Origin: Actinophytocola sp963840275
Lineage (GTDB): Bacteria; Actinomycetota; Actinomycetes; Mycobacteriales; Pseudonocardiaceae
Direction of reading: 5' to 3'
Length of the DNA: 64,000 nucleotides
Assembly (NCBI GenBank): GCA_963840275.1
Contig: CAWIYK010000007.1
Span: 1 to 64,000 of the forward strand
This document shows positions 43,377-53,173 of the stretch, in pieces. Position 1 is the stretch's first letter; each line of letters begins with the position of its first letter. The position numbers and the translations under genes were made by a program. The notes beneath the pieces were generated by a model. The model made no database searches. It saw only the letters and a program-made list of their open reading frames with translations, and had not been told where the DNA came from.

Positions 43377-44879
43377 ATGAGTGACCAGCAGCTAGGCGCC
43401 CCGCGCAGGAGACCGGTGATCCTGCGGGGCTTGGCCGCCAACAGGAACGCGCGACTTCCGCAGGAACCATCCCGCCCCCCGGTCTCCGGCTGGGAACCGC
43501 GTTACCGCCGCTTCGTGATCACGAGTGACGTCGCGGCCGCCCTCCTCACCGCTCTCATCGCCGGCGGCCTGATCAGCGTCGGCGGCGCCGCGCTCTTCAA
43601 GGACCTCACCCTCGGCTTCCTGACGGTCATCTCCGTCGTGTGCTCGCTCGCCATGAACCGGGCCTGGCACCCGACCGTCCTCGGCCAGGGCGCGGAGGAG
43701 TACGTCCGCCTCGGCCGGGGCATGTTCGCCGCCGCCGTCGCGCTCGGGCTCGCCGGGCTCGCGACCGGCGTCGTCAGCACGCGGCCATGGGTGTTCGTGG
43801 TGATCCCCGCGACCGCCGTGGTCGCGCTCGGCTTCCGCTACCTGCTCCGCCAGGTCCTGCACCGCGCCCGCAACGAGGGCGAGTGCCTGCTGCCGGTGAT
43901 GGCCGCGGGCGGCGTCGAGACCGTGCGCGACCTGATCGAGCGCACCAAGGCGGCCCCGCACATCGGCTGGCGCGTCGACGCGATCTGCACGGTGGACGGC
44001 GCGGGCGACTCCCCCACCGAGATCGACGGCATCTCCGTGATCGGCACGCTCGACGAGCTGGCCGACCACGTGCGCCGGGGCGGCTACCGCATCGTCGCGA
44101 TCACCGCCGACTCCTACTGGACCCCGCGCCGCCTCCAGCAGCTCGCGTGGAAGCTCGAGGGCAGCGGCGCGGAGATGGTGGTCGCGCCGACGCTCATGGA
44201 GGTCGCCGGGCCGCGGCTGCACGTCACCGGCGTGCTCGGCATGCCGCTGCTGCGGGTCAGCGCGCCGACGTTCACCGGTATGCGCCGGTACGTGAAGGGC
44301 GTCGTCGACCGGGTCGGCGCGTTCGTCCTGCTCACGCTCGGACTGCCGTTCATGCTGTGCGCCGCGGTCGCCATCGCGCTCGACAGCCGGGGGCCGGTGT
44401 TCTACAGGCAGCGCCGCGTCGGCAAGGACGGCAACGAGTTCACGATCCTCAAGTTCCGCACGATGGTGCGCGACGCCGACCGGGTCAAGAAGACGCTCGC
44501 CGCCGCCAACGAGGGCGCCGGCGTGCTGTTCAAGATGCGCCGCGACCCGAGGGTCACCCGGGTCGGCTCGGTCCTGCGGCGCTACTCGATCGACGAGCTG
44601 CCGCAGCTGCTCAACGTGCTCACCGGCGCCATGTCCCTCGTGGGGCCGCGGCCGCCGCTGCCGGAGGAGAGCGCCCGGTACGAGCCGGACATGCGGCGCC
44701 GGCTGCTCGTCAAGCCGGGGCTGACCGGGTTGTGGCAGGTCAGCGGGCGCAGCGACCTGCCGTGGGAAGAGGCGGTCCGGTTGGACCTGCGCTATGTGGA
44801 GGACTGGTCCCTCGCGCTCGACGCGATGATCCTGTGGAAGACCTTCCGGGCTGTGCTCGGCGGGCAAGGAGCTTATTAG
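43377..44879 (+). CDS. Polyprenyl-phosphate sugar-1-phosphate transferase
   Basis: A 500-residue initiating transferase of the WbaP/CpsE type. It has four N-terminal helices (about 45-170), a CoA-binding-like central domain and the catalytic domain (about 300-500) with FYRQRRVGKDG, KFRTM, SIDELPQLLNVL, SLVGPRPPLPEE and KPGLTGLWQVSGRS. It loads the first sugar phosphate on undecaprenyl/decaprenyl phosphate. ATG 43377 follows GGGGGGATC. It opens an operon of eleven genes up to 55033. Confidence 0.95.
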   Translation: MSDQQLGAPRRRPVILRGLAANRNARLPQEPSRPPVSGWEPRYRRFVITSDVAAALLTALIAGGLISVGGAALFKDLTLGFLTVISVVCSLAMNRAWHPTVLGQGAEEYVRLGRGMFAAAVALGLAGLATGVVSTRPWVFVVIPATAVVALGFRYLLRQVLHRARNEGECLLPVMAAGGVETVRDLIERTKAAPHIGWRVDAICTVDGAGDSPTEIDGISVIGTLDELADHVRRGGYRIVAITADSYWTPRRLQQLAWKLEGSGAEMVVAPTLMEVAGPRLHVTGVLGMPLLRVSAPTFTGMRRYVKGVVDRVGAFVLLTLGLPFMLCAAVAIALDSRGPVFYRQRRVGKDGNEFTILKFRTMVRDADRVKKTLAAANEGAGVLFKMRRDPRVTRVGSVLRRYSIDELPQLLNVLTGAMSLVGPRPPLPEESARYEPDMRRRLLVKPGLTGLWQVSGRSDLPWEEAVRLDLRYVEDWSLALDAMILWKTFRAVLGGQGAY

Positions 44880-44880
44880 A

Positions 44881-46104
44881 ATGAAGTGCCGACTCTGTGG
44901 CTCCACGAACCTCGCCAGCGTTGTCGACCTCGGCGCCACGCCACCCTGTGAGCTGTTCCTGTCGGCCGAGCAGGTCGACGAGCCGGAGATGACCTACCCG
45001 CTGCATCTGCGGCTGTGCACGAACTGCCTGCTGGCCCAGCTGCCGCCGCTGATCACGCCGGAGGAGACGTTCACCGAGTACGCGTACTTCTCCTCGTACT
45101 CGTCGTCGTGGGTGGCGCACGCGAAGGAGTTCGTCGACGCGCAGGTCGACCGGATCGACCCGGGGTTCGTGGTCGAGGTCGCCTCCAACGACGGCTACCT
45201 GCTGCAGCACGTCGTCGCGCGCGGCATCCGCTGCCTCGGCGTCGAGCCGTCGGTCAACGTCGGCGCGGCCGCCCGCGAGAAGGGCGTGCCGACGGTCACC
45301 GCGTTCCTGTCGCCGGAGACGGGCGCGGCGGTCCGCGCCGAGCACGGCCCGGCCGACCTGGTGGTCGCCAACAACGTGTACGCGCACATCCCGGACGTGG
45401 TCGGCTTCACCAAGGGCCTGCGCAACCTGGTCGCGGACGACGGCTGGGTGTCGATCGAGGTGCAGCACCTGCTGACGCTGATCGAGCACAACCAGTACGA
45501 CACGATCTACCACGAGCACTTCCAGTACTACACGGTCGCGTCCGCGCAGCGCGCGCTCGCCAGCGGCGGACTGTCCCTTGTGGACGTGGAGCTGGTGCCG
45601 ACGCACGGCGGCTCGATCCGCCTGCTGGCCCAGCCGACCGAGAACGCGGGCGAACCCACCCAGCGGGTGCTCGACGTCCTGGCGCGCGAGAAGGCCGCCG
45701 GACTGCACGAGCTGGCCGGCTACACCGAGTTCGCGCGCAGTGTCGCGCAGGTGCGCAGGAACCTGCTGAGCTTCCTCGTCGACGCGGCCGCCCGCGGCCG
45801 GACCGTGGTCGGCTACGGCGCGCCCGGCAAGGGCAACACGCTGCTCAACCACTGCGGCATCCGGCCGGACCTGCTGGCGTACACGGTGGACCGCAACCCG
45901 TACAAGCACGGCCGTTTCACGCCGGGCAGCCGGATCCCGATCCTGCCGCCCGACCAGATCGCCGTCGACAAGCCGGACTACGTGCTGGTCCTGCCGTGGA
46001 ACCTGCGCGCGGAGCTGTCCGCGCAACTGTCCTATGTGGGCGAATGGGGCGGCAAGCTGGTCTTCCCCATCCCGCACCTGGAAATCGTCGAGGTGACGCC
46101 ATGA
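44881..46104 (+). CDS. SAM-dependent sugar C-methyltransferase (TylCIII/NovU-like)
   Basis: A 407-residue three-domain methyltransferase. The N-terminal zinc site is CRLCGS (Cys3, Cys6) with CTNC near residues 42-45. The SAM motif is VEVASNDGYLLQ near 99-110, and the C-terminal domain begins with VVGYGAPGKGNTLLN. TylC3 acts at C3 of dTDP-4-oxo-2,6-dideoxyhexoses; other members act on CDP sugars. It starts one base after the transferase stop. It predicts a C-branched sugar in the polymer. Confidence 0.93.
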   Translation: MKCRLCGSTNLASVVDLGATPPCELFLSAEQVDEPEMTYPLHLRLCTNCLLAQLPPLITPEETFTEYAYFSSYSSSWVAHAKEFVDAQVDRIDPGFVVEVASNDGYLLQHVVARGIRCLGVEPSVNVGAAAREKGVPTVTAFLSPETGAAVRAEHGPADLVVANNVYAHIPDVVGFTKGLRNLVADDGWVSIEVQHLLTLIEHNQYDTIYHEHFQYYTVASAQRALASGGLSLVDVELVPTHGGSIRLLAQPTENAGEPTQRVLDVLAREKAAGLHELAGYTEFARSVAQVRRNLLSFLVDAAARGRTVVGYGAPGKGNTLLNHCGIRPDLLAYTVDRNPYKHGRFTPGSRIPILPPDQIAVDKPDYVLVLPWNLRAELSAQLSYVGEWGGKLVFPIPHLEIVEVTP

Positions 46105-46883
46105 AGGTCGTGTTGTTCTGCGGCGGCTACGGCATGCGGATGCGCAACGGCGCCGCCGACGACGTGCCCAAGCCGATGGCCATGGTCGGCCCACGGCCGC
46201 TGATCTGGCACGTGATGCGCTACTACGCCCACTTCGGGCACACCGAGTTCATCCTGTGCCTCGGCTACGGCGCGCACCACATCAAGAAGTTCTTCCTCGA
46301 CTACGAGGAGACCACGTCCAACGACTTCGTCCTGCGCGACGGCCGGCCGCGGCTGCTGTCGACCGACATCGCGGACTGGACGATCACGTTCGTGCAGACC
46401 GGCATCGAGTCGGCCATCGGCGAGCGGCTGCGGCGGGTCCGGGACTACCTGGACGGCGACGAGATGTTCCTCGCGAACTACGCCGACGTGCTGACCGACG
46501 CGCCGCTGCCGGCGATGATCGACCGCTTCGAGAAGACCGAAACGGGCGCGTCGATGATGGTGGTGCCGCCGCAGTCGTCGTTCCACTGCGTCGAGATGGG
46601 CACCGACGGCAGGGTCGGCGCGATCACCGCGGTCAGCGAGATGCCGCTGTGGGAGAACGGCGGCTACTTCGTGCTGCGCCAGGAGGTCTTCGACCACATC
46701 CCGGAGGGCGGCGACCTGGTCGCCGACGGGTGCGGTGAGCTGGCCAAGCGCGGCCGGCTGCTCGCCTACCCCTACCGCGGGTTCTGGCAGCCGACCGACA
46801 CCGTCAAGGAGCGCACCATGCTCGACGACGGCTACACCCACGGCGTGCGGCCGTGGGCGCTGTGGGAACAGGTGCCCGCGTGA
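46101..46883 (+). CDS. Sugar-1-phosphate nucleotidylyltransferase (RfbF-like)
   Basis: A 260-residue nucleotidyltransferase most like glucose-1-phosphate cytidylyltransferase. The activation loop is CGGYGMRMR (the usual GGxGTRL is changed to GGYGMRM), with PKPMAMVGPRPLIWHVM, GYGAHHIKKFF and FWQPTDTVKERTML, all in RfbF order. Overlaps the methyltransferase stop (ATGA). With the C-methyltransferase it suggests a CDP-linked branched sugar, although the matching 4,6-dehydratase is not in the window. Confidence 0.9.
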   Translation: MKVVLFCGGYGMRMRNGAADDVPKPMAMVGPRPLIWHVMRYYAHFGHTEFILCLGYGAHHIKKFFLDYEETTSNDFVLRDGRPRLLSTDIADWTITFVQTGIESAIGERLRRVRDYLDGDEMFLANYADVLTDAPLPAMIDRFEKTETGASMMVVPPQSSFHCVEMGTDGRVGAITAVSEMPLWENGGYFVLRQEVFDHIPEGGDLVADGCGELAKRGRLLAYPYRGFWQPTDTVKERTMLDDGYTHGVRPWALWEQVPA

Positions 46884-47527
46884 TCGGACTGGGTACCGCC
46901 CGCATCGAGCGGGTGGTGGCGCTCGGGGCCCACTGCGACGACATCGCGATCGGCGCCGGCGGCACGCTGCTCGCGCTGTGCGCGGCCTACCCCGGGGTGC
47001 GGGTCGACGCGCTCGTGCTGTCCGGCGGCGGCACCCCGCGCGAGGACGAGGAGCGCGCCGCGCTGGCCGCGTTCTGTCCCGGCGCGGACCTCGAGGTGAC
47101 CGTGCACAAGCTGCCGGACGGGCGGCTGCCGGCGCACTGGGACGAGGCCAAGTCGGCGCTCGAGGAGCTGCGCGGGCGGACCGACCCCGAGGTGATCCTG
47201 GCGCCGCGCGTCGAGGACGCGCACCAGGACCACAGCGGCCTCGCGCGGCTCGTGCCGACCGCCTACCGGGATCATCTCGTGCTCGGCTACGAGATCGTCA
47301 AATGGGACGCCGACCTCGGCAGGCCGAACGCCTACCAGCCACTCTCGTCGGAGACGGCCGAGAAAAAGGTGGCGTTGCTGCAACAGCACTACCCCTCGCA
47401 GCGACACCGTCCTTGGTACGACCGGGAGGCCTTCCTCGGGTTGGCGCGCATTCGTGGCATCGAGTGTCACGCGCGTTACGCGGAGGCGTTCTCGGTGCAC
47501 AAGCTGACACTCGATTTGGAGGGGTAG
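46880..47527 (+). CDS. PIG-L-family deacetylase
   Basis: A 215-residue zinc hydrolase. The metal motif is AHCDD (residues 17-21, a variant of AHPDD), with the second site DAHQDHSG. Relatives deacetylate GlcNAc-derived sugars and lipids. GTG 46880 overlaps the preceding stop (GTGA). In this operon it probably deacetylates an N-acyl sugar nucleotide or lipid-linked sugar. Confidence 0.9.
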   Translation: MIGLGTARIERVVALGAHCDDIAIGAGGTLLALCAAYPGVRVDALVLSGGGTPREDEERAALAAFCPGADLEVTVHKLPDGRLPAHWDEAKSALEELRGRTDPEVILAPRVEDAHQDHSGLARLVPTAYRDHLVLGYEIVKWDADLGRPNAYQPLSSETAEKKVALLQQHYPSQRHRPWYDREAFLGLARIRGIECHARYAEAFSVHKLTLDLEG

Positions 47528-47529
47528 CC

Positions 47530-48552
47530 ATGCGAGTGCTGCTCACCGGACACAAGGGATACCTGGGCACCGTGATGGCGCCGGTGCTCGCCGCCGCCGG
47601 ACACGAGGTCGTGGGCCTCGACTCGGGTCTGTTCGCGCCGTGCCTGCTCGGCCCGGCGCCGGCCGACCCGCCGGGCCACACCGTCGACCTGCGCGACGTC
47701 ACGCTCGAGCACCTCGCCGACATCGACGCGGTCGTCCACCTCGCCGCGCTGTCGAACGACCCGCTCGGCGCGCTGGCCCCGGATTTGACCTACGACATCA
47801 ACCACCGCGCGTCGGTGCGGCTGGCGCGGCTCGCACGGGACGCCGGCGTGAGCCGGTTCCTGTACGCCTCGACGTGCTCGGTGTACGGCGCGTCCGGCGG
47901 CGACGGCCTGGTCGACGAGGACGCGCCCCTGCGCCCGGCGACCCCGTACGCGGAGTCGAAGGTGCTGGTCGAGGGCGACCTGCACGAGCTGGCCGACGAC
48001 GACTTCACGCCGGTGTACCTGCGCAACGCGACCGCGTTCGGCTACTCGCCGCGGCTGCGGGCGGACATCGTGCTGAACAACCTGGTCGGTCACGCGTTCC
48101 TGTCCGGCGAGGTGCTGGTCCTGTCCGACGGCACGCCGTGGCGGCCGCTGGTGCACGCCGCGGACATCGCGCGCGCGTTCGCCGCCGCGCTGGTCGCGCC
48201 GCGCGCCGCCGTGCACGACAGGGCGTTCAACATCGGCACCGAGCGCAACAACGTGACGGTCGCGGAGATCGCCGCCGAGGTCGTCGAGGCGGTGCCGGGG
48301 TCGCGGCTGCGGATCACCGGCGAGGCCGGCGCGGACCCGCGCTCCTACCGCGTCGACTTCTCCCGCTTCCGCGAGGCGATTCCCGGCTTCGACTGCGAGT
48401 GGACCGTCAAGGCCGGCGCGCTGGAGCTGATCGACGCCTACCAGACCCACCGGCTGACCGCCGACGCGTTCGAGCGCCGGTTCACCAGGCTCGCGTGGCT
48501 CAGGGACCAGTCCAGGGTCGGCGCGGTCGACGAGACGTTGCGGCAGCGCTGA
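47530..48552 (+). CDS. NAD-dependent sugar epimerase/dehydratase
   Basis: A 340-residue extended SDR. Cofactor motif GHKGYLG (residues 7-13, a variant of GxxGxxG), Ser/Thr in ASTCSVYG, and Tyr-x-x-x-Lys in YAESK near residue 140. It resembles nucleotide-sugar epimerases and reductases of surface-polymer pathways. Two bases separate it from the PIG-L gene. Its stop overlaps the DUF4910 start. Confidence 0.92.
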   Translation: MRVLLTGHKGYLGTVMAPVLAAAGHEVVGLDSGLFAPCLLGPAPADPPGHTVDLRDVTLEHLADIDAVVHLAALSNDPLGALAPDLTYDINHRASVRLARLARDAGVSRFLYASTCSVYGASGGDGLVDEDAPLRPATPYAESKVLVEGDLHELADDDFTPVYLRNATAFGYSPRLRADIVLNNLVGHAFLSGEVLVLSDGTPWRPLVHAADIARAFAAALVAPRAAVHDRAFNIGTERNNVTVAEIAAEVVEAVPGSRLRITGEAGADPRSYRVDFSRFREAIPGFDCEWTVKAGALELIDAYQTHRLTADAFERRFTRLAWLRDQSRVGAVDETLRQR

Positions 48553-49802
48553 TGTCTCTCGGCACCGACATGCACGAGCTGGTCCGGCGGCTGTACCCGC
48601 TGTGCCGGAGCATCACCGGCGACGGCGTGCGGGAGACCCTCGCCATCGTCGGCGAGCACCTCGACCTGGACGTGCACGAGGTGCCGACCGGCACGGAGGT
48701 GCTCGACTGGACCGTGCCGCGGGAGTGGAACATCCGGGACGCCTACATCGCGCTGGACGGCAGGCGCGTCGTGGACTTCCGGGAGTCGAACCTGCACGTG
48801 GTCGGCTACAGCGTGCCGGTGCGCACGACCATGCCGCTCGCGGAGCTGCGCGGGCACCTGCACACGCTGCCGGACCAGCCGTCCCTGGTGCCGTACCGGA
48901 CGTCGTACTACGCGCCGACGTGGGGCTTCTGCCTCGCACAGTCCACCTTGGACGCACTGCCGGAGGGCGACTACGAGGTGGTGATCGACTCGACGCTCGC
49001 GGACGGGTCGCTGACCTACGCGGAACACGTCGTGCGCGGGCAGGTCGCCGACGAGGTGATCGTGTCCTGCCACGTGTGCCACCCGTCGCTCGCGAACGAC
49101 AACATGGCGGGCGTCGCGGTCGCGGTGCAGCTGGCGCGGTCGCTGGTGAACCCCTACTACACGTACCGGTTCGTCTTCGCGCCCGGCACGATCGGCGCGA
49201 TCACCTGGCTGGCCCGCAACGACGTCGACCGGGTCAAACACGGGCTCGTGCTCGCGTGCGCGGGCGACCGGGGTTCGTTGACCTACAAGCAGTCCCGGCG
49301 CGGCGACGCGGAGATCGACCGGGTGCTCGCGCACGTGCTGCGCGACCGTCCACACGAGATCCGCGAGTTCTCCCCGTACGGCTACGACGAGCGCCAGTAC
49401 TGCTCGCCGGGCTTCAACCTCGGCGTCGGCTCGCTCACGCGGACCCCGTACGCGGGCTACCCGGAGTACCACACGTCCGGCGACAACCCGGACTTCGTGA
49501 CCCCGGAGTCCCTTGTGGACACCCTGACCGTGTGCCAGGAGGCGGTGGCGGTCCTCGACCACAACCGCCGCTACACCAACCTCAGCCCGTACGGCGAGCC
49601 GCAGCTGGGCAGGCGCGGCCTGTACGAGTCGCTCGGCGGCCGCAGCGACGCGCAGGACGCGCAGCTCGCGATGCTGTGGGTGCTGAACCTGTCCGACGGC
49701 GAGCACGACCTGTTGGCGATCGCCGAGCGCGCGCGGCTCCCGTTCGCGGCGGTGGCGGCCGCCGCGAACGCCCTGCACGACGCCGGACTGCTGAAGGACT
49801 GA
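48552..49802 (+). CDS. DUF4910 protein (aminopeptidase-like)
   Basis: A 416-residue protein that matches the DUF4910/DUF2172 aminopeptidase-like architecture: an inserted small domain (about 50-100) and a zinc-peptidase fold with SCHVCHPSLANDNMAGV (His, His and Asp ligands), then EYHTSGDNPDF, and a C-terminal winged-helix piece (about 340-416). These proteins occur in polysaccharide loci; their chemistry is not established and may be amide cleavage of a modified sugar. ATG overlaps the epimerase stop. Confidence 0.87.
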   Translation: MSLGTDMHELVRRLYPLCRSITGDGVRETLAIVGEHLDLDVHEVPTGTEVLDWTVPREWNIRDAYIALDGRRVVDFRESNLHVVGYSVPVRTTMPLAELRGHLHTLPDQPSLVPYRTSYYAPTWGFCLAQSTLDALPEGDYEVVIDSTLADGSLTYAEHVVRGQVADEVIVSCHVCHPSLANDNMAGVAVAVQLARSLVNPYYTYRFVFAPGTIGAITWLARNDVDRVKHGLVLACAGDRGSLTYKQSRRGDAEIDRVLAHVLRDRPHEIREFSPYGYDERQYCSPGFNLGVGSLTRTPYAGYPEYHTSGDNPDFVTPESLVDTLTVCQEAVAVLDHNRRYTNLSPYGEPQLGRRGLYESLGGRSDAQDAQLAMLWVLNLSDGEHDLLAIAERARLPFAAVAAAANALHDAGLLKD

Positions 49803-49806
49803 CGGC

Positions 49807-51066
49807 ATGGCGGGGATTCGGGGGATCGCGCGGCGCCTGTCCTGGGGACTGGGCGACCAGGCGGTGTCGAGCATGTCCAACTTCGCGGTCGGCGTCTTCG
49901 TCGCGCGTGAGCTCGGCGTGGCCGCGTTCGGCATCTTCAGCCTCGCCTGGGTGACCTACGGCGTGGTGCTCAACGTCTCCCGCGGCCTCGCGACGGATCC
50001 GTTGGTCGTGCGGTTCTCCGGCGTGTCCACTTCGGACTGGCGGACCGCGACCGCGCGGGCGGGCGGCACCGCCATCGCGGTCGGGGTCGCGTTCGGCGTC
50101 GTGTCCGCGCTCGGCGGCCTCGCCATGGGCGGCACCATCGGCGGCGCGTTCGTCGCGCTCGGCGTGGTGGCTCCCGGCATGCTGCTGCAGGACTGCTGGC
50201 GGTTCGCGTTCTTCGCCGCGGGCCACGGGCACAAGGCGTTCGTGAACGACGTCGTGTGGGCCGTCACGATGATCCCGTTGCTGGTGCTGGCCACCATGCA
50301 CGGCAGCGTGTGGGGGTTCGTCCTCGCGTGGGGCGGCTCCGCCTGGCTCGCGGCCGGCTACGGCTGGCTGCAGAGCGCGATCACCCCGCACTTCGCCGGC
50401 GTGCGCGACTGGCTGCACACCCACCGGGCACTCGGCGCCCGCTACATGGTCGAGAACGTCAGCAACAGCGGCGCCTCCCAGCTGCGGATGTACGGGCTCG
50501 GCGCGCTCGCCGGCCTCGCGGACGTCGGCGCGGTCCGCGGCGCCGAGCTGTTGCTCGGTCCGTTCCTCGCGCTGCTCATGGGTCTGAACCTGGTCGCGGT
50601 CCCGGAGGCGGCGCGGGTGCTGCGCCAGGCGCCGGGGCGGCTGGCGAAGTTCTGTCTCACTCTCGGTGGTGTGCAGGCGGTCGCGGCCGCCACGTGGGGT
50701 GCGATCCTGCTGTTCCTGGTGCCCGACGCGTTGGGCCGGGTCGTGCTCGACGACGTGTGGGAGCCCGCGTCGCACCTGATCCTGCCCGTCTCCCTCTCGG
50801 TGACGGGCGCGGGCGTCGTCGCCGGCGCGGCCGCCGGTCTGCGGGCACTCGGCGCGGCACGCAGGAGCCTGCGGGTACAGCTGCTCGCGTCCGCGGGCTA
50901 CCTCGGCTTCGGATTGATAGGCGCCGCGCTCGGTGGCGCGGTCGGCATGAGCTGGGGCTCCACCGTCGCCATGTGGCTGGGTGCCGGCCTGTGGTGGCTA
51001 CAGCTGCGCGCGGCGCTGCGCGAGCACACCCCGCTCCCTGAACTCGTGGAATCGAGGATGACATGA
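49807..51066 (+). CDS. Polysaccharide flippase-like membrane protein (Wzx/MATE)
   Basis: A 419-residue membrane protein with about 12 hydrophobic helices. The start LSWGLGDQAVSSMSNFAVGVFVARELG is the standard opening of Wzx-type exporters. It should flip lipid-linked repeat units across the membrane. Its stop overlaps the GT2 start. Confidence 0.88.
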   Translation: MAGIRGIARRLSWGLGDQAVSSMSNFAVGVFVARELGVAAFGIFSLAWVTYGVVLNVSRGLATDPLVVRFSGVSTSDWRTATARAGGTAIAVGVAFGVVSALGGLAMGGTIGGAFVALGVVAPGMLLQDCWRFAFFAAGHGHKAFVNDVVWAVTMIPLLVLATMHGSVWGFVLAWGGSAWLAAGYGWLQSAITPHFAGVRDWLHTHRALGARYMVENVSNSGASQLRMYGLGALAGLADVGAVRGAELLLGPFLALLMGLNLVAVPEAARVLRQAPGRLAKFCLTLGGVQAVAAATWGAILLFLVPDALGRVVLDDVWEPASHLILPVSLSVTGAGVVAGAAAGLRALGAARRSLRVQLLASAGYLGFGLIGAALGGAVGMSWGSTVAMWLGAGLWWLQLRAALREHTPLPELVESRMT

Positions 51067-52001
51067 CCCCACGACTGACGATCGGCCTGCCGGTCTACAA
51101 CGGCGAGGAGTTCCTCGCGGAGTCGCTCGACGCGCTGCTCGGCCAGTCCTATGAGGACTACGAGCTGGTCATCACCGACAACGCGTCGACGGACGGCACC
51201 GCGGACCTCTGCCGGCGGTACCTGGCGAAGGACTCGCGGATCTCCTACCACCGCCTGCCGAGGAACATCGGTGCCGCGGGCAACCACAACCACGTGTTCA
51301 CGCTCGCGCGCGGCGAGCTGTTCAAGTGGGCGTCCCACGACGACCTGTACGGCCGCACGCTGCTGGAGCGGTGTGTCGAGGCGCTGGACGAGCGGCCCGA
51401 CTTCGTCCTCGCGCACTCCTACAACGCGACGATCGACAGCCACGGCAAGATCATCGAGCCGTACGACTACCGCATCCCCACCGACTCGGCGTCGGCCGCG
51501 GAACGGTTCCGCGGCCTGCTGCACGCCTCCGGCGGCGACGACTTCTACGGCGTCATCCGGACCGCGGCGCTGCGGCGGGTGAAGCCGCACGACAGCTACC
51601 ACCACGCGGACCGCACGTTCGTCATGGACATGGCCATGCAGGGCCGTTTCCACCAGGTGCCGGAGCTGCTGTACTTCCGCCGCGACCACGAGAACCGGGC
51701 CGAGCGCGCGAACCCGAGCATCCGCAGCCGTTGCGCGAACCTCGACCCCAAGCGGGCCAGGGGCTTCAACCCGGCACCTCGGCTGCTCGCCGAGTACGCG
51801 CTGGGGTACGTCGGTCTGATCCACCGCGCGCCGATCGACCGCGCCGAGAAGCGCGCGTGCTACCGGCACCTGGCCGAGTACCTGCGCAGCAGGGTCACCA
51901 AGAAGGTCGTGAGCGCCGACAGCAAGCCGAGGGTGGCGCCCAAGGAGCAGGTGCTGTCGATCGACGGGATCGTGCCGGGGCACGAGAAGGTGACGTCGTG
52001 A
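51063..52001 (+). CDS. Glycosyltransferase family 2
   Basis: A 312-residue GT-A glycosyltransferase. LTIGLPVYNGEEFLAESLDAL starts the fold as in family 2; the nucleotide-binding ITDNASTDGT follows, and ASHDD near residue 96 replaces the usual DxD metal motif. It should extend the lipid-linked oligosaccharide. It overlaps both neighbours by four bases. Confidence 0.93.
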   Translation: MTPRLTIGLPVYNGEEFLAESLDALLGQSYEDYELVITDNASTDGTADLCRRYLAKDSRISYHRLPRNIGAAGNHNHVFTLARGELFKWASHDDLYGRTLLERCVEALDERPDFVLAHSYNATIDSHGKIIEPYDYRIPTDSASAAERFRGLLHASGGDDFYGVIRTAALRRVKPHDSYHHADRTFVMDMAMQGRFHQVPELLYFRRDHENRAERANPSIRSRCANLDPKRARGFNPAPRLLAEYALGYVGLIHRAPIDRAEKRACYRHLAEYLRSRVTKKVVSADSKPRVAPKEQVLSIDGIVPGHEKVTS

Positions 52002-53173
52002 CGCGGGTCGGCCTGTTCGGTCTGCTCGGCACCGGGAACCTCGGCAACGACGGCTCCCTCGCCGCGGTACTCGCCCGTCTGCGTGCCGAACACCCGGACG
52101 CGCGCATCGAGGTGTGCTGCTCCGGACCGGTCGAGGTCACCGCCCGGTACGGCGTGCCGGCGCGGCGGCTCAACTGGTACCGCGCGGAGTACGCGACGGC
52201 GTCGGGGCTCGGCGCGGTCGTCCGAAAAGGACTCGGCAAGCTCGTCGACGTCGTCCGCACGGCCGCGTGGGTGCGCAGGCAGGACGTGGTGATCGTGCCG
52301 GGCATGGGGGTGCTGGAGACCACGCTGCCGCTGCGTCCGTGGGGCTGGCCGTTCTCGCTGTTTCTGCTGTCGCTGAGCGGGAAGCTGATGCGTACCCAGG
52401 TGGTGTTCCTCGCGGTCGGCGCCGGGCGGGTCGCCGACCGCGCGAACCGGCTGCTCCTCGTCGGCGCGGCCCGGCTCGCGAGCTACCGCTCCTACCGCGA
52501 CGAGCTCTCCCGCGACGCCCTGCGCGACATGGGACTCGACACCACGCGCGACCCGGTGCACACCGACCTCGCGTTCGACCTGCCTACCCCGAAGTCCATA
52601 GTGGACCACGGCGTGGTCGGCGTCGGGGTGATGGACTACCGGGGCAGCAACGACGACCGGGACCGGGCCGACGAGATCCACCACGACTACGTGACGAAGC
52701 TGACGGAGTTCGTCCGTTGGCTGGTGCGCGACGGCCGCGAGGTGCGGCTGTTCGTCGGCGACCACGTCGACGAGACGGTCGCGGAACGGATCGTCGACGA
52801 GGTCGGTTCGGCCGCGTTGTCCATCGCGGGGACGTCCACAATGGACGACCTGCTGCGCAGGATGGCGCGGGTCGACGTGGTGGTGGCGTCCCGGTACCAC
52901 AACGTGCTCGCCGCGGTGAAGCTCGGCAAGCCGACGGTGGCGCTGGGCTACGCGGCCAAGAGCGACGCGCTGATGGCGGAGATGGGGCTCGGCGAGTTCT
53001 GCCAGTCCATCCGCGACCTCGACGTCGAGCGGCTGGTCAAGCAGTTCACCGCACTGGAGGAACGGGACGTGGAGCTGCGGCGCACGCTCGCCGACCGCAA
53101 CGCCGTGATGGCGGCGCGGATCGAGCGGCAGTTCGCCGAGCTGTCCGCCATCGTGGGAGGGGCCCGACCGTGA
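51998..53173 (+). CDS. Polysaccharide pyruvyltransferase family protein
   Basis: A 391-residue protein of PF04230. The N-terminus VTRVGLFGLLGTGNLGNDGS and the C-terminal VVASRYHNVLAAVKLGKPTVALGYAAK are the two conserved blocks, and VIVPGMGVLE lies between. It would add a pyruvyl ketal from PEP to a sugar, giving the polymer negative charge. GTG overlaps the GT2 stop. Confidence 0.9.
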   Translation: MTRVGLFGLLGTGNLGNDGSLAAVLARLRAEHPDARIEVCCSGPVEVTARYGVPARRLNWYRAEYATASGLGAVVRKGLGKLVDVVRTAAWVRRQDVVIVPGMGVLETTLPLRPWGWPFSLFLLSLSGKLMRTQVVFLAVGAGRVADRANRLLLVGAARLASYRSYRDELSRDALRDMGLDTTRDPVHTDLAFDLPTPKSIVDHGVVGVGVMDYRGSNDDRDRADEIHHDYVTKLTEFVRWLVRDGREVRLFVGDHVDETVAERIVDEVGSAALSIAGTSTMDDLLRRMARVDVVVASRYHNVLAAVKLGKPTVALGYAAKSDALMAEMGLGEFCQSIRDLDVERLVKQFTALEERDVELRRTLADRNAVMAARIERQFAELSAIVGGARP